From Endomicrobiellum devescovinae (lineage in GTDB: Bacteria; Elusimicrobiota; Endomicrobiia; Endomicrobiales; Endomicrobiaceae), in NCBI GenBank assembly GCA_031255495.1, contig JAIRSK010000035.1, positions 1 to 21,732 of the forward strand: a DNA stretch of 21,732 bases, in the 5' to 3' direction. The notes beneath the pieces were generated by a model. It did no database searches. It worked only from the letters and a program-made list of their open reading frames with translations, and was not told the origin of the DNA. How positions within the stretch are numbered: the stretch's first letter is position 1; each line of letters opens with the position of its first letter. The position numbers and the translations under genes are program-made. Positions 8,761 to 16,226 of the stretch are shown piece after piece.

Positions 8761-8820
8761 ATGTTTAACAAAGCAATGTTTGCAAGATTACATCATCATT
8801 ATGAGCGACATTTGCGCTAA
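8761..8820 (+). CDS. hisL: his operon leader peptide (19 aa, histidine-rich)
   Basis: A 19-codon open frame starting with ATG and ending with TAA that reads MFNKAMFARLHHHYERHLR. It has three consecutive His codons (8791-8799) and a fourth at 8809-8811. Four His in 19 residues, placed between a strong promoter and an attenuator-type terminator ahead of hisG, is the signature of a ribosome-sensing leader peptide. A partial ribosome binding site (GGATAG, 8750-8755) lies upstream. The end of this frame is itself RNA segment 1 of the attenuator. A ribosome stalled on the His triplet would leave segment 1 free. A ribosome that reaches the stop would cover it. The peptide itself is unlikely to have another function. 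Confidence 0.82.
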   Translation: MFNKAMFARLHHHYERHLR

Positions 8821-8920
8821 AACATGAAATTCATGTAGGCGCAAGTGTTGCTTACTTGCGCCTACATTGCTATAGAAGTTTTTAAGCCGTGTAGGTATTT
8901 TAACCTACACGGCTTTTTTT
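8806..8920 (+). promoter_or_regulatory. Histidine operon transcription attenuator (five-segment)
   Basis: Five RNA segments can pair in two exclusive sets. Segment 1 (8806-8818, end of the leader peptide) pairs with segment 2 (8838-8850): 13 bp including three G-U. Segment 2 (8834-8846) also pairs perfectly with segment 3 (8854-8866): 13 bp with a 7-nt loop. Segment 3 (8860-8871) pairs with segment 4 (8885-8896): 11 bp with one mismatch. Segment 4 (8884-8896) pairs with segment 5 (8903-8915) as the terminator. With His-tRNA scarce, the ribosome stalls at 8791-8799, so 1:2 and 3:4 form and transcription continues. With His-tRNA plentiful, the ribosome covers segment 1, so 2:3 and 4:5 form and transcription stops. 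The pairings are seen directly; the regulatory logic is inferred from known his attenuators. Confidence 0.82.
8884..8920 (+). terminator. Intrinsic terminator of the his attenuator
   Basis: Stem AAGCCGTGTAGGT (8884-8896) pairs perfectly with ACCTACACGGCTT (8903-8915) around a 6-nt loop. A run of seven T follows the C at 8913 (8914-8920). It ends 27 nt before the hisG start, so it controls entry into the operon. Confidence 0.9.
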
Positions 8921-8947
8921 ATTTTGAAATTATAGGAGACAGTTATA

Positions 8948-9550
8948 ATGCTTAGAATTGCAGTTACAAAAGGACGTATTGAAGATGAGTTTGTCGGATT
9001 GCTTAGCAGAGCAGGTTTTGATAGTGGATCAATTCGCAATAAAGGAAGGCGTTTGCTTGTAAAATCAAAAGACGATATAGAGTTTATATTTTCAAAGTCA
9101 AATGATACTTTGAGATTCATAGATTTAGATATTGTAGATTTAGCAGTTGTTGGCAAAGATGCAATTATTGAAAATGACGGCGAAATTTACAATGAATTAT
9201 TAGATTTAAAAATTGGGAAGTGTTATTTTGCTTTAGCTGGGTTTTCATATTTTAAAACTGCAAATGTAATAGCTTCAAAATATCCGAATGTCGCAAGAAA
9301 ATTTTTTGCAAAAAAGAGTGAATATCCAAAGATTTTAAAGATAGAAAGTTCAGCTGAACTTGCCCCTATTTTGAATATTGCCGATTGTATAGTTGATATT
9401 GTTCAAAGCGGCGATACACTAAAAGCCAATGGATTAAATGTTATAGAAAAGATTTGTGATATAAGCGCAGTACTTGTAGGCAACTCTAATAGCATTGGAT
9501 TAAAATCGTTAAATAATTTTACAGAAAAGTTGAGGAAATACGTATGCTAA
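8948..9550 (+). CDS. hisG: ATP phosphoribosyltransferase HisG, short form
   Basis: First and committed step of histidine synthesis: ATP plus PRPP to phosphoribosyl-ATP, in the cytoplasm. At 200 residues it is the short (HisG-S) form, lacking the C-terminal regulatory domain of the roughly 300-residue enzyme. Short HisG normally needs HisZ as a regulatory partner, and hisZ is not in this window. Recognisable parts are the start MLRIAVTKGRI, the VDLAVVGKD segment and the PRPP-binding loop IADCIVDIVQSGDTLKANGL (about residues 153-172). The usual NGS-like segment before ELAP reads ESSAELAP. AGGAGA precedes the ATG. The stop overlaps the hisD start (ATGCTAA, 7 nt). Expression is expected to depend on the upstream attenuator. 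Confidence 0.92.
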   Translation: MLRIAVTKGRIEDEFVGLLSRAGFDSGSIRNKGRRLLVKSKDDIEFIFSKSNDTLRFIDLDIVDLAVVGKDAIIENDGEIYNELLDLKIGKCYFALAGFSYFKTANVIASKYPNVARKFFAKKSEYPKILKIESSAELAPILNIADCIVDIVQSGDTLKANGLNVIEKICDISAVLVGNSNSIGLKSLNNFTEKLRKYVC

Positions 9551-10818
9551 AACTTGTTAAATATAATCCAAAAGAATTTGCGGTAAAAAATGCACCTGAT
9601 AATAAGATAGAAAAGTCTGTTCAAAAAATAATCGGCAATGTTTGCCGGTTTGGGGACAAAGCGGTTTTATCTTATGCAAAAGAGTTTGATGGCTTCAACG
9701 GCAGGAGTATAAAGGTAAAAAATGAAGAAATAGAGAATGCATTGAAGACGGTTGATAAAAACATATTGCGTATTTTTAAAAGGGCAAATATGCAAATGGA
9801 AGAATTTCATAGAAGACAAATAGAAAATTCTTACTCTATATATAAAGAAAATGGCGTTATTATGGGGCAAATTATAAGACCTTTGGAACGTGTAGCTATT
9901 TACGTTCCGGGCGGCTCAGCGGCATATCCTTCAACAGTTTTAATGAATGCGATTCCGGCAAAACTTGCTGGAGTTAGAGATGTAGTCATGTTTACGCCTG
10001 TAAAATCTGATGGAAAAATTAAAGATTTTATCTTAGCTGCTGCTGCTGTTTGCGGTATAACTGAAGTTTATAAGATAGGAGGCGTGCAAGCTGTTGCAGC
10101 AGCAGCATATGGCACCTGTAGTATTCCGAAAGTGGACAAAATAGTAGGTCCAGGCAATGTTTATGTGGCAACTGCAAAGAAATTATTGTTTGGAGTAGTT
10201 GATATAGATATGATAGCCGGACCTTCGGAAATTCTAATAGTTGCAGATTCTAGTGCCAAACCGGAATATATTGCGGCGGACCTCTTAAGCCAAGCTGAAC
10301 ACGATAAAATGTCAAGGAGTATTTTAGTTACAACTGACTTGAGCTTATACAAAAAAGTTGAAAGGGAGTTAGAGTTACAGCTTCCAAAGCTTAAACGCAA
10401 GGAAATAGCAAAAAATGCGTTAGAAAATAACGGAATATGCGTCATAGCAAAATCTATTGACGATATTTTTGCAATATCAAACTTAATTGCTCCGGAACAT
10501 TTAGAAATAATGACCAAAAACCCTTTGGCAATGCTATCTAAAGTTAAAAATGCGGGAGCAGTCTTTTTGGGACATAATTCTCCCGAGGTTCTAGGCGATT
10601 ATATTGGCGGAACTAATCATGTATTGCCAACGGCAGGTACAGCAAGATTTGCTTCGCCTTTGGGAGTATATGATTTTGTAAAGAGAACTTCGTATAGCTA
10701 TTATCCGAAAAATGTGTTGTCGGAATTTAAAGAAGACATTACGTCTTTTGCTTTGTTAGAAGGTTTAGACGCTCACGCAATTGCGGCAAATATTCGTTTT
10801 AAAAGGGGCTATAAATGA
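9544..10818 (+). CDS. hisD: Histidinol dehydrogenase HisD
   Basis: Catalyses the last two steps of histidine synthesis, oxidising L-histidinol to L-histidine through the aldehyde with two NAD+ and one Zn(II). The 424-residue length is normal. The four zinc ligands line up with the enterobacterial enzyme: Q250 and H253 in LLSQAEHDK, D352 in LGDYIGGTNHVLPT, and H411 in LDAHAIAANIRFKR. The family signatures IYVPGGSAAYPSTVLM and KVDKIVGPGNVYVATAKK are intact. It is coupled to hisG by a 7-nt overlap and to hisB by an ATGA overlap. Confidence 0.96.
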   Translation: MLKLVKYNPKEFAVKNAPDNKIEKSVQKIIGNVCRFGDKAVLSYAKEFDGFNGRSIKVKNEEIENALKTVDKNILRIFKRANMQMEEFHRRQIENSYSIYKENGVIMGQIIRPLERVAIYVPGGSAAYPSTVLMNAIPAKLAGVRDVVMFTPVKSDGKIKDFILAAAAVCGITEVYKIGGVQAVAAAAYGTCSIPKVDKIVGPGNVYVATAKKLLFGVVDIDMIAGPSEILIVADSSAKPEYIAADLLSQAEHDKMSRSILVTTDLSLYKKVERELELQLPKLKRKEIAKNALENNGICVIAKSIDDIFAISNLIAPEHLEIMTKNPLAMLSKVKNAGAVFLGHNSPEVLGDYIGGTNHVLPTAGTARFASPLGVYDFVKRTSYSYYPKNVLSEFKEDITSFALLEGLDAHAIAANIRFKRGYK

Positions 10819-11393
10819 GAATATGTGAAATTAAACGCAGCACCAAAGAGACAAAAATAGAAATGAAATTAAATCTGGACGGAACAGGAGAATTTAAAGG
10901 AAGTAGTGGAATTGGTTTCTTTGACCATATGCTTAATATTTTAGCTTTTTATGCCAACTTTGACGTTAAACTTTTTTGTACAGGGGATTTAAATACCGGT
11001 GCACATCACATTATTGAAGATATTGGTATAGTTTTTGGACAAGCTTTAAAAAATTCTTTAGGAGATAAAAAGGGAATAGCTCGGTTTGGTGGTTGTTTTT
11101 TACCTATGGACGAAGCGTTAGTTAATGTGAATTTAGATATTTCAGGGCGCAGCTATTTGGTTTTTAATGCGAGCTTCCCAACTGAACGCGTAGGAAATTT
11201 TGAAACTGAATTAGTTGAAGAGTTTTTTAGAGCCATTGTTGTAAATGCGGCAATAACGCTTCACGTCAATCTTGAATACGGCAAAAATACTCATCACATA
11301 GCAGAAGCTATTTTCAAAGGTTTTGGTCGTGCGTTCGGGCAAGCGGTTGAGAAAGTTGGAAGTAGGGTAAATTCTTCAAAAGGAGTTATATAG
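10815..11393 (+). CDS. hisB: Imidazoleglycerol-phosphate dehydratase HisB (monofunctional)
   Basis: Dehydrates imidazole glycerol phosphate to imidazole acetol phosphate (sixth step). The 192 residues comprise only the dehydratase domain. The N-terminal histidinol-phosphatase half found in enterobacterial HisB is absent, so a separate phosphatase is required. The manganese-binding histidine motifs are clear: FFDHMLN, GAHHIIEDIGI, and NTHHIAEAIFKGFGRA near the C-terminus. The start forms an ATGA overlap with hisD and the stop is immediately followed by the GTG of hisH. Confidence 0.95.
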   Translation: MRICEIKRSTKETKIEMKLNLDGTGEFKGSSGIGFFDHMLNILAFYANFDVKLFCTGDLNTGAHHIIEDIGIVFGQALKNSLGDKKGIARFGGCFLPMDEALVNVNLDISGRSYLVFNASFPTERVGNFETELVEEFFRAIVVNAAITLHVNLEYGKNTHHIAEAIFKGFGRAFGQAVEKVGSRVNSSKGVI

Positions 11394-11978
11394 GTGATAG
11401 CAATTATTGACTATAAAGCCGGCAACACAGAAAGCTTATTGTCGGCTTGCAGAGAAATAGGTATTGAAGCTAAATTAACAAATGATACCAAAACAGTGAC
11501 TTTATGCGATGCCATTATTATCCCCGGAGTTGGCGCTTTTAAAACTGCCATAGAAAATTTAAAGGCAGCAGGATTATTTGATATTTTAAAAAATATTGAT
11601 AAACCTATTTTGGGAATATGTTTAGGTATGCAAATTTTATTTGAAAGAAGCTGTGAAGGCGAAGAAACTGAAGGTTTGGGATTTATAAAAGGTGAAATTA
11701 TAAAAATACCTGTTAATGCAAGGCTTCCCCATATAGGTTGGAACAACTTAAATGCTGGAGAAGATGTATATTTTGTTCATTCATATATGGCAAATGTTGC
11801 GCTTAAACATATAGTTTCTTATGCAGACTATTGCGGAATTAGAATACCAGCTATAGTCAAATACAAAAATGTAACTGGGTTTCAATTCCACCCTGAAAAA
11901 AGTGGAGAATACGGGCTTAAACTTTTGAGGGAATGGTATTGTGATATAGAGAGGTATAAATGCTTAAAAAAAGAATAA
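11394..11978 (+). CDS. hisH: Imidazole glycerol phosphate synthase glutaminase subunit HisH
   Basis: Class I glutamine amidotransferase that supplies ammonia to HisF. The catalytic triad is intact: C76 in GICLGMQ, H166 and E168 in FQFHPEKSG. The oxyanion region PGVGAF and the HisH-typical LPHIGWN and YFVHSY are also present. Length is 194 residues. The start is GTG directly after the hisB stop, with AGGAG about 8 nt upstream. The last 19 nt overlap hisF, consistent with stoichiometric production of the HisH-HisF heterodimer. Confidence 0.95.
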   Translation: MIAIIDYKAGNTESLLSACREIGIEAKLTNDTKTVTLCDAIIIPGVGAFKTAIENLKAAGLFDILKNIDKPILGICLGMQILFERSCEGEETEGLGFIKGEIIKIPVNARLPHIGWNNLNAGEDVYFVHSYMANVALKHIVSYADYCGIRIPAIVKYKNVTGFQFHPEKSGEYGLKLLREWYCDIERYKCLKKE

Positions 11979-12724
11979 TTCCATGTTTGGATATAAAAGA
12001 CGGGAAAGTTGTAAAGGGCATTAATTTTTCAAATCTAACCGATGTAGGAGATCCTGTTATTCTTGCAAAAGAATACGAAAAATATGGAGCTGATGAAATA
12101 GTATTTTTGGATATTTCGGCTACATGCGAAAATCGCGCTATAGCAGGCGAGATATTAAAAAGAGCGGCATCGGCGTTAAGAATACCATTAACAATCGGCG
12201 GAGGCATGTGCTCAATAGATGATTTCCGCAGTATTTTACGTTTGGGTGCAGATAAAGTTTCTATAAACTCAGCAGCGGTTAAAAATCCAGACATTATTTT
12301 GCAAGTAGTAAAAGAATTTGGAACGCAATGCGTTGTTGTTGCCATTGATACTGATGGAGAAAATGTATTTATAAACGGCGGACGGCTTAATACTGGCATC
12401 AAGCTGACCGATTGGGTAAAAAAATGCGAGGCTTTAGGCGCAGGAGAAGTTTTGCTTACGTCAATAAATAGAGACGGAACAAAGAGAGGATACGATATTA
12501 AAACGTTGAAAAAAGTTGCAAAGTGCATAAATATGCCCATTATTGCAAGCGGAGGATGCGGGAGCGTGTTTGATAGTGTTGATCTGTTTAAAAAAACAGA
12601 GTGTTCTGGTGCTTTAGTAGCGTCTATACTGCATTATAAAGCCACAACTATATACGAGATAAAACGAGAAATGATTAAAAATAGAATCCCTATAAGAAAA
12701 GGATATAACAATGATAAATTTTAA
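11960..12724 (+). CDS. hisF: Imidazole glycerol phosphate synthase cyclase subunit HisF
   Basis: TIM-barrel subunit that uses HisH-derived ammonia to convert PRFAR into imidazole glycerol phosphate and AICAR. Catalytic D11 (IIPCLDIKDGKVVKG) and D130 (AIDTDG) are at the canonical positions in a 254-residue protein. The phosphate-binding glycines are intact (LTIGGGMCS and MPIIASGGCGS). It overlaps hisH by 19 nt and hisIE by 14 nt. In the common order hisA precedes hisF; here hisF comes first. Confidence 0.96.
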   Translation: MLKKRIIPCLDIKDGKVVKGINFSNLTDVGDPVILAKEYEKYGADEIVFLDISATCENRAIAGEILKRAASALRIPLTIGGGMCSIDDFRSILRLGADKVSINSAAVKNPDIILQVVKEFGTQCVVVAIDTDGENVFINGGRLNTGIKLTDWVKKCEALGAGEVLLTSINRDGTKRGYDIKTLKKVAKCINMPIIASGGCGSVFDSVDLFKKTECSGALVASILHYKATTIYEIKREMIKNRIPIRKGYNNDKF

Positions 12725-13337
12725 TAAAACGCCTTTAATTGCGGCGATTGTTCAGGATTATAAAACAAGAGAAGTATTGATGTTAGCATATATGGACAAA
12801 GAAAGTTATAACCTTACGCTTGAGAAAGGCGAAACGTATTTTTATTCGCGCAGCAGAAAGAAGTTATGGCATAAAGGAGAAACTTCAGGATGTGTTCAGA
12901 AAGTAAAAGGCATATATTTAGATTGCGATGGTGACGCTCTTTTGATTTTGGTGGAACAGTCAGGCGCTGCATGCCATACAGGAGAGTTCTCATGTTTCTT
13001 TAATGAAATAATTCCTTACAGTTCTCAAAAAAATATAATTGAGACTATTTGCGGTCGTATTTTAAGTAGGGTAAAAAATCCAATCAAAAATTCTTATACA
13101 AATTATTTGCTCAGCGAGGGGATTGATAAAATCTGTAAAAAAGTGGGAGAAGAATCTTCAGAAATTATTATTGCCGCAAAAAATGAAAATAAAAATGATT
13201 TGATTTGCGAAATATGCGATTTAACTTATCATATTCTTGTTTTGATGCAAAATAAGGATATAAGCTTAAACGATATAAATACTAAGCTTCAAGAACGCTA
13301 TTGCTTTGAAGGCAATAAAAAAGAGGAAAGAAAATGA
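12711..13337 (+). CDS. hisIE: Bifunctional phosphoribosyl-AMP cyclohydrolase / phosphoribosyl-ATP pyrophosphatase
   Basis: Fusion of steps three and two of the pathway. Residues 1 to about 110 are the HisI cyclohydrolase: VLMLAYMDKESY, GETYFYSRSRKKLWHKGETSG, the DCDGDALL metal site, and the Cys pair in GAACHTGEFSCFF. Residues from about 115 to 208 are the HisE pyrophosphohydrolase, with KKVGEESSEIIIAAKN and EICDLTYHILVLM supplying the acidic Mg2+ ligands. The 208-residue length fits HisIE fusions. It overlaps hisF by 14 nt and hisA by ATGA. Confidence 0.94.
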   Translation: MINFNKTPLIAAIVQDYKTREVLMLAYMDKESYNLTLEKGETYFYSRSRKKLWHKGETSGCVQKVKGIYLDCDGDALLILVEQSGAACHTGEFSCFFNEIIPYSSQKNIIETICGRILSRVKNPIKNSYTNYLLSEGIDKICKKVGEESSEIIIAAKNENKNDLICEICDLTYHILVLMQNKDISLNDINTKLQERYCFEGNKKEERK

Positions 13338-14050
13338 TTTTAATTCCTGCCATAGATATAAGACAAGGTAACTCCGTAAGATTAAAACAGGGAAAGATAA
13401 AACATGAAACTATTTATTCTAACGATCCTGTAAGCGTTGCAAAAATATGGGCATCCTGCGGAGCAAAATGCATACACGTCGTTGATTTAGACGGTGCTTT
13501 TAGCGGAGAAAGTAAAAACAAAAAAATTATTAAACGGATATGTAATGGCGTAGATATTCCTGTACATGTTGGCGGAGGCATAAGAAGTTTAGAAAAAATA
13601 TCTGAAATATTTAGCTTAGGAGCCGCAAAGGCAGTTTTAGGTACTATTGCTGTCTCTAATATTCAGATTGTGAAAGAATCTATAAAAGAATACGGTAAAG
13701 AAAGAATTATTGTTGCTGTTGATGCAAAAGATGAGAAAGTCGCTGTTAATGGCTGGAATGATATAACTTCTATTGATGTATTAAGATTAGTTGACAACCT
13801 TAAGGAAATAGGCGTTCAAAATATTTTATATACAGATATTTCCAGAGATGGGATGTTTTATGGACCTGACTATAAAGTAATAAAAAAGCTTTTGAAAAAG
13901 GATATTAAAATTATAGCTTCGGAAGGTATAAGGACAGAAGATGATGTTGTTAAGCTTAAACAATGTGGTGTTTTCGGAGCGATTGTTGGCAGTGCATTAT
14001 ATAAAGAAGAATTTAACTTGAAACTCTCTATAGAAACAGCAGAAATGTAG
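13334..14050 (+). CDS. hisA: ProFAR isomerase HisA
   Basis: TIM-barrel enzyme that opens the ribose of ProFAR to PRFAR (fourth step), an Amadori rearrangement. 238 residues, normal length. Catalytic aspartates are D8 (IPAIDIRQG) and the Asp of YTDISRDGM. The first phosphate-binding loop VHVGGGIRS is intact. In the second loop the usual ASGGI reads ASEGI (codon GAA, about residue 197), one transition from GGA. Last gene of the operon, ATGA-overlapping hisIE. No clear terminator follows before the groES promoter. Confidence 0.93.
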   Translation: MILIPAIDIRQGNSVRLKQGKIKHETIYSNDPVSVAKIWASCGAKCIHVVDLDGAFSGESKNKKIIKRICNGVDIPVHVGGGIRSLEKISEIFSLGAAKAVLGTIAVSNIQIVKESIKEYGKERIIVAVDAKDEKVAVNGWNDITSIDVLRLVDNLKEIGVQNILYTDISRDGMFYGPDYKVIKKLLKKDIKIIASEGIRTEDDVVKLKQCGVFGAIVGSALYKEEFNLKLSIETAEM

Positions 14051-14118
14051 TTAATTTTGAAAGTTAAACTTCCTAAATTAGTGATATTGTCTATGGAATA
14101 GTGCGTATTGTGCCAATC

Positions 14119-14147
14119 TTGACAGCGCATAGTTTTAGTTGTATAAT
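14119..14147 (+). promoter_or_regulatory. Consensus sigma-70 promoter of groESL
   Basis: Perfect TTGACA (14119-14124), exactly 17 nt, perfect TATAAT (14142-14147). Transcription should start near 14154, 60-65 nt before groES. No sigma-32-type -10 box (CCCCAT) is present. Confidence 0.9.
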
Positions 14148-14162
14148 AGCAGTCGTTAGATT

Positions 14163-14199
14163 AAAGCGCTAAAATAAAATATTAAAAAAAGCGCTAAAA
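14163..14199 (+). repeat. Direct repeat AAAGCGCTAAAA ahead of groES
   Basis: AAAGCGCTAAAA occurs at 14163-14174 and again at 14188-14199, 25 bp apart, with the self-complementary core AGCGCT. It sits between the expected transcription start and the groES ribosome binding site, where operators for heat-shock repressors usually lie. AGCGCTAA resembles the right half of CIRCE (GAGTGCTAA), but the inverted CIRCE arrangement with a 9-bp spacer is absent. Confidence 0.6.
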
Positions 14200-14217
14200 A
14201 TATAAGGAGGAAGTGAA

Positions 14218-14502
14218 ATGATTAGACCACTTGGCGAAAAGATTTTAGTTAAGCCCGCAGAAGTGAAAGAAGTAAAAAAAGGCGGAATCATTATTCCAGA
14301 TACCGCTAAAGAAAAACCTCAAGAGGGCGAAGTTGTAGCTGTAGGGAGAGGTAAGAAAACCGAAGATGGAAAGATAGTAGCTTTGGATGTAAAAGTAGGT
14401 GACAAAGTTTTGTACGGAAAGTATTCCGGGACTGAAGTAAAGTTTGATGACAAAGAGTATCTTATAATGTCTCAGGACGATATTTTAGGAATAATTGAAT
14501 AA
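14218..14502 (+). CDS. groES: Co-chaperonin GroES (Hsp10)
   Basis: Heptameric lid of the GroEL folding chamber. 94 residues with the family start IRPLGEKILVKP, a mobile loop around KKGGIIIPDTAKEKPQEGEVVAVG that contacts GroEL, and the C-terminal end DDILGIIE. An ideal AAGGAGG lies 7-8 nt before the ATG, so very strong translation is expected. groEL follows after 26 nt. Confidence 0.97.
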   Translation: MIRPLGEKILVKPAEVKEVKKGGIIIPDTAKEKPQEGEVVAVGRGKKTEDGKIVALDVKVGDKVLYGKYSGTEVKFDDKEYLIMSQDDILGIIE

Positions 14503-14528
14503 TATGATAGAGAAAAAGGGGAAATTCT

Positions 14529-16157
14529 ATGGCAAAACAGTTAATTTACAATGATGATGCTCGCAAGGCTATGAAAGCTGGTGTAGATAAACTTGCAAAT
14601 GCGGTTAAAGTTACTCTTGGACCTAAAGGCAGATATGTCGTTTTGGATAAAAAGTTTGGTTCTCCAACCGTTACCAACGACGGAGTAACAATAGCTAAAG
14701 AAATAGAGCTTGAAGATCCATTTGAAAATATGGGAGCTCAGCTTGTTAAAGAAGTTGCTTCTAAGACAAATGATATAGCCGGTGACGGAACAACAACAGC
14801 CACAGTTTTGGCTCAATCTTTAATAAATGAAGGTCTTAAGAATATTACTGCAGGAGCTAATGCTAATCATATAAAGAGAGGCATAGATAAAGCTGTTGCA
14901 GCAGTTATAGAAGAAGTTAAGAAGATAGCAAAGCAAGTTAAAAATAAAGAAGAAATTGCTCAGATTGCTTCAATTTCCGCAAGTGACAAAGAAATAGGCA
15001 GCTTGATAGCAGATGCTATGGAGAAAGTAGGCAAAGATGGCGTTATAACAGTTGAAGAAGGCAAGTCTTCTGAAACAACTCTTGATGTTGTTGAAGGTAT
15101 GCAGTTTGACAGAGGATATAACTCTCCTTATTTTGTAACCGATACGGAAAGAATGCAGGGAATTTTAGAAAATCCTTATATAATAATTACAGACAAGAAA
15201 ATCTCTTCAATGCAGGAAATTCTTCCTTTGCTTGAAAAAGTTGTCCAGACTGGGAGACCGTTCATTATAATTGCAGAAGATATTGAAGGCGAAGCTCTTG
15301 CAACTTTGGTACTTAATAAGATTCGTGGAACACTCAAAGTTATAGCTGTAAAAGCCCCAGGATTTGGTGATAGAAGAAAAGAAATGCTTCAAGATATAGC
15401 AATTCTTACTGGCGGTACGGTTATTACTGAAGAAACAGGTTTGAAACTTGATAGTGCTACAATAGAGCTTCTTGGTCAGGCAAAGAGAGTTGTCGTTGAC
15501 AAAGAAAATACAACAATCGTTTCAGGTCTTGGCGATAAGAAAGAAATTGAGTCAAGAATATCTCAGATTCGCAAGCAGATTGCAGATACAAAATCTGAAT
15601 ATGATAAAGAAAAACTTCAGGAAAGACTTGCAAAATTGGTTGGCGGCGTAGCGGTAGTAAACGTTGGTGCTGCAACTGAAGCCGAAATGAAAACAAAGAA
15701 ATTTAAAGTTGAAGATGCTTTGAACGCAACAAGAGCTGGAGTAGAGGAAGGTATAGTTGCAGGCGGGGGCGTAGCTCTTTTAAAGGCTCAATCTGTTTTG
15801 GAAAAAATCAAAGCTAACGATGCAGATGAAAAGACAGGCATTGAAATTGTTCTTAAGGCTCTTGAAGGACCTATAAGAATGATAGTAGAAAACGCAGGTC
15901 TTGAAGCTTCTGTAATAGTAGATAAGGTAAAAAGCTCAAAAGATGCTGCTTTCGGGTACAATGCTGACAGCAACGAATATGTGGATATGATAAAAGCTGG
16001 TATTGTAGATCCAGCAAAAGTTACAAGAACTGCATTGGAAAACGCCGCTTCAATAGCAGGTCTTGTTTTAACAACAGAAACGTTAGTAACAGATATTCCT
16101 GAAAAATCTCCTAAAGCACCGATGGGAGCAGGAATGCCTCCAATGCCAGAATATTAA
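14529..16157 (+). CDS. groEL: Chaperonin GroEL (Hsp60)
   Basis: Double-ring ATP-dependent folding chaperone. 542 residues with all hallmarks: VTLGPKGRYVVLD, the ATP-site segment NDGVTIAKEIELEDPFENMG, GDGTTTATVLAQ, the apical-domain peptide-binding region, and the signature AATEAEMKTKKFKVEDALNA. The C-terminus ends GAGMPPMPEY, a short tail without the long GGM repeat of E. coli GroEL. Translation starts after an AAGGGG motif. The gene is followed by a strong terminator. Confidence 0.98.
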   Translation: MAKQLIYNDDARKAMKAGVDKLANAVKVTLGPKGRYVVLDKKFGSPTVTNDGVTIAKEIELEDPFENMGAQLVKEVASKTNDIAGDGTTTATVLAQSLINEGLKNITAGANANHIKRGIDKAVAAVIEEVKKIAKQVKNKEEIAQIASISASDKEIGSLIADAMEKVGKDGVITVEEGKSSETTLDVVEGMQFDRGYNSPYFVTDTERMQGILENPYIIITDKKISSMQEILPLLEKVVQTGRPFIIIAEDIEGEALATLVLNKIRGTLKVIAVKAPGFGDRRKEMLQDIAILTGGTVITEETGLKLDSATIELLGQAKRVVVDKENTTIVSGLGDKKEIESRISQIRKQIADTKSEYDKEKLQERLAKLVGGVAVVNVGAATEAEMKTKKFKVEDALNATRAGVEEGIVAGGGVALLKAQSVLEKIKANDADEKTGIEIVLKALEGPIRMIVENAGLEASVIVDKVKSSKDAAFGYNADSNEYVDMIKAGIVDPAKVTRTALENAASIAGLVLTTETLVTDIPEKSPKAPMGAGMPPMPEY

Positions 16158-16171
16158 TAATATTCTTATTT

Positions 16172-16211
16172 AAGAACCAGTCTCCGAATTTGGAGACTGG
16201 TTCTTTTTTTT
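16172..16211 (+). terminator. Rho-independent terminator of groESL
   Basis: Stem AAGAACCAGTCTCC (16172-16185) pairs perfectly with GGAGACTGGTTCTT (16192-16205) around the 6-nt loop GAATTT. T residues continue to 16211. Confidence 0.93.
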
Positions 16212-16226
16212 ACTCAGGTAATAAAT

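Noticed and set aside
8722..8947. T-box riboswitch controlling the his operon
   Set aside because: No T-box sequence (TGGnACCGCG-like) is present, and the His-codon leader peptide with alternating stems explains the region.
11917..12540. 207-codon open frame on the minus strand opposite hisF
   Set aside because: It lies entirely antisense to hisH/hisF, which have intact active sites, and has no ribosome binding site or recognisable domain; it is a shadow frame.
14150..14210. CIRCE/HrcA operator before groES
   Set aside because: No TTAGCACTC-N9-GAGTGCTAA arrangement exists; the similar half-sites are in direct, not inverted, orientation.
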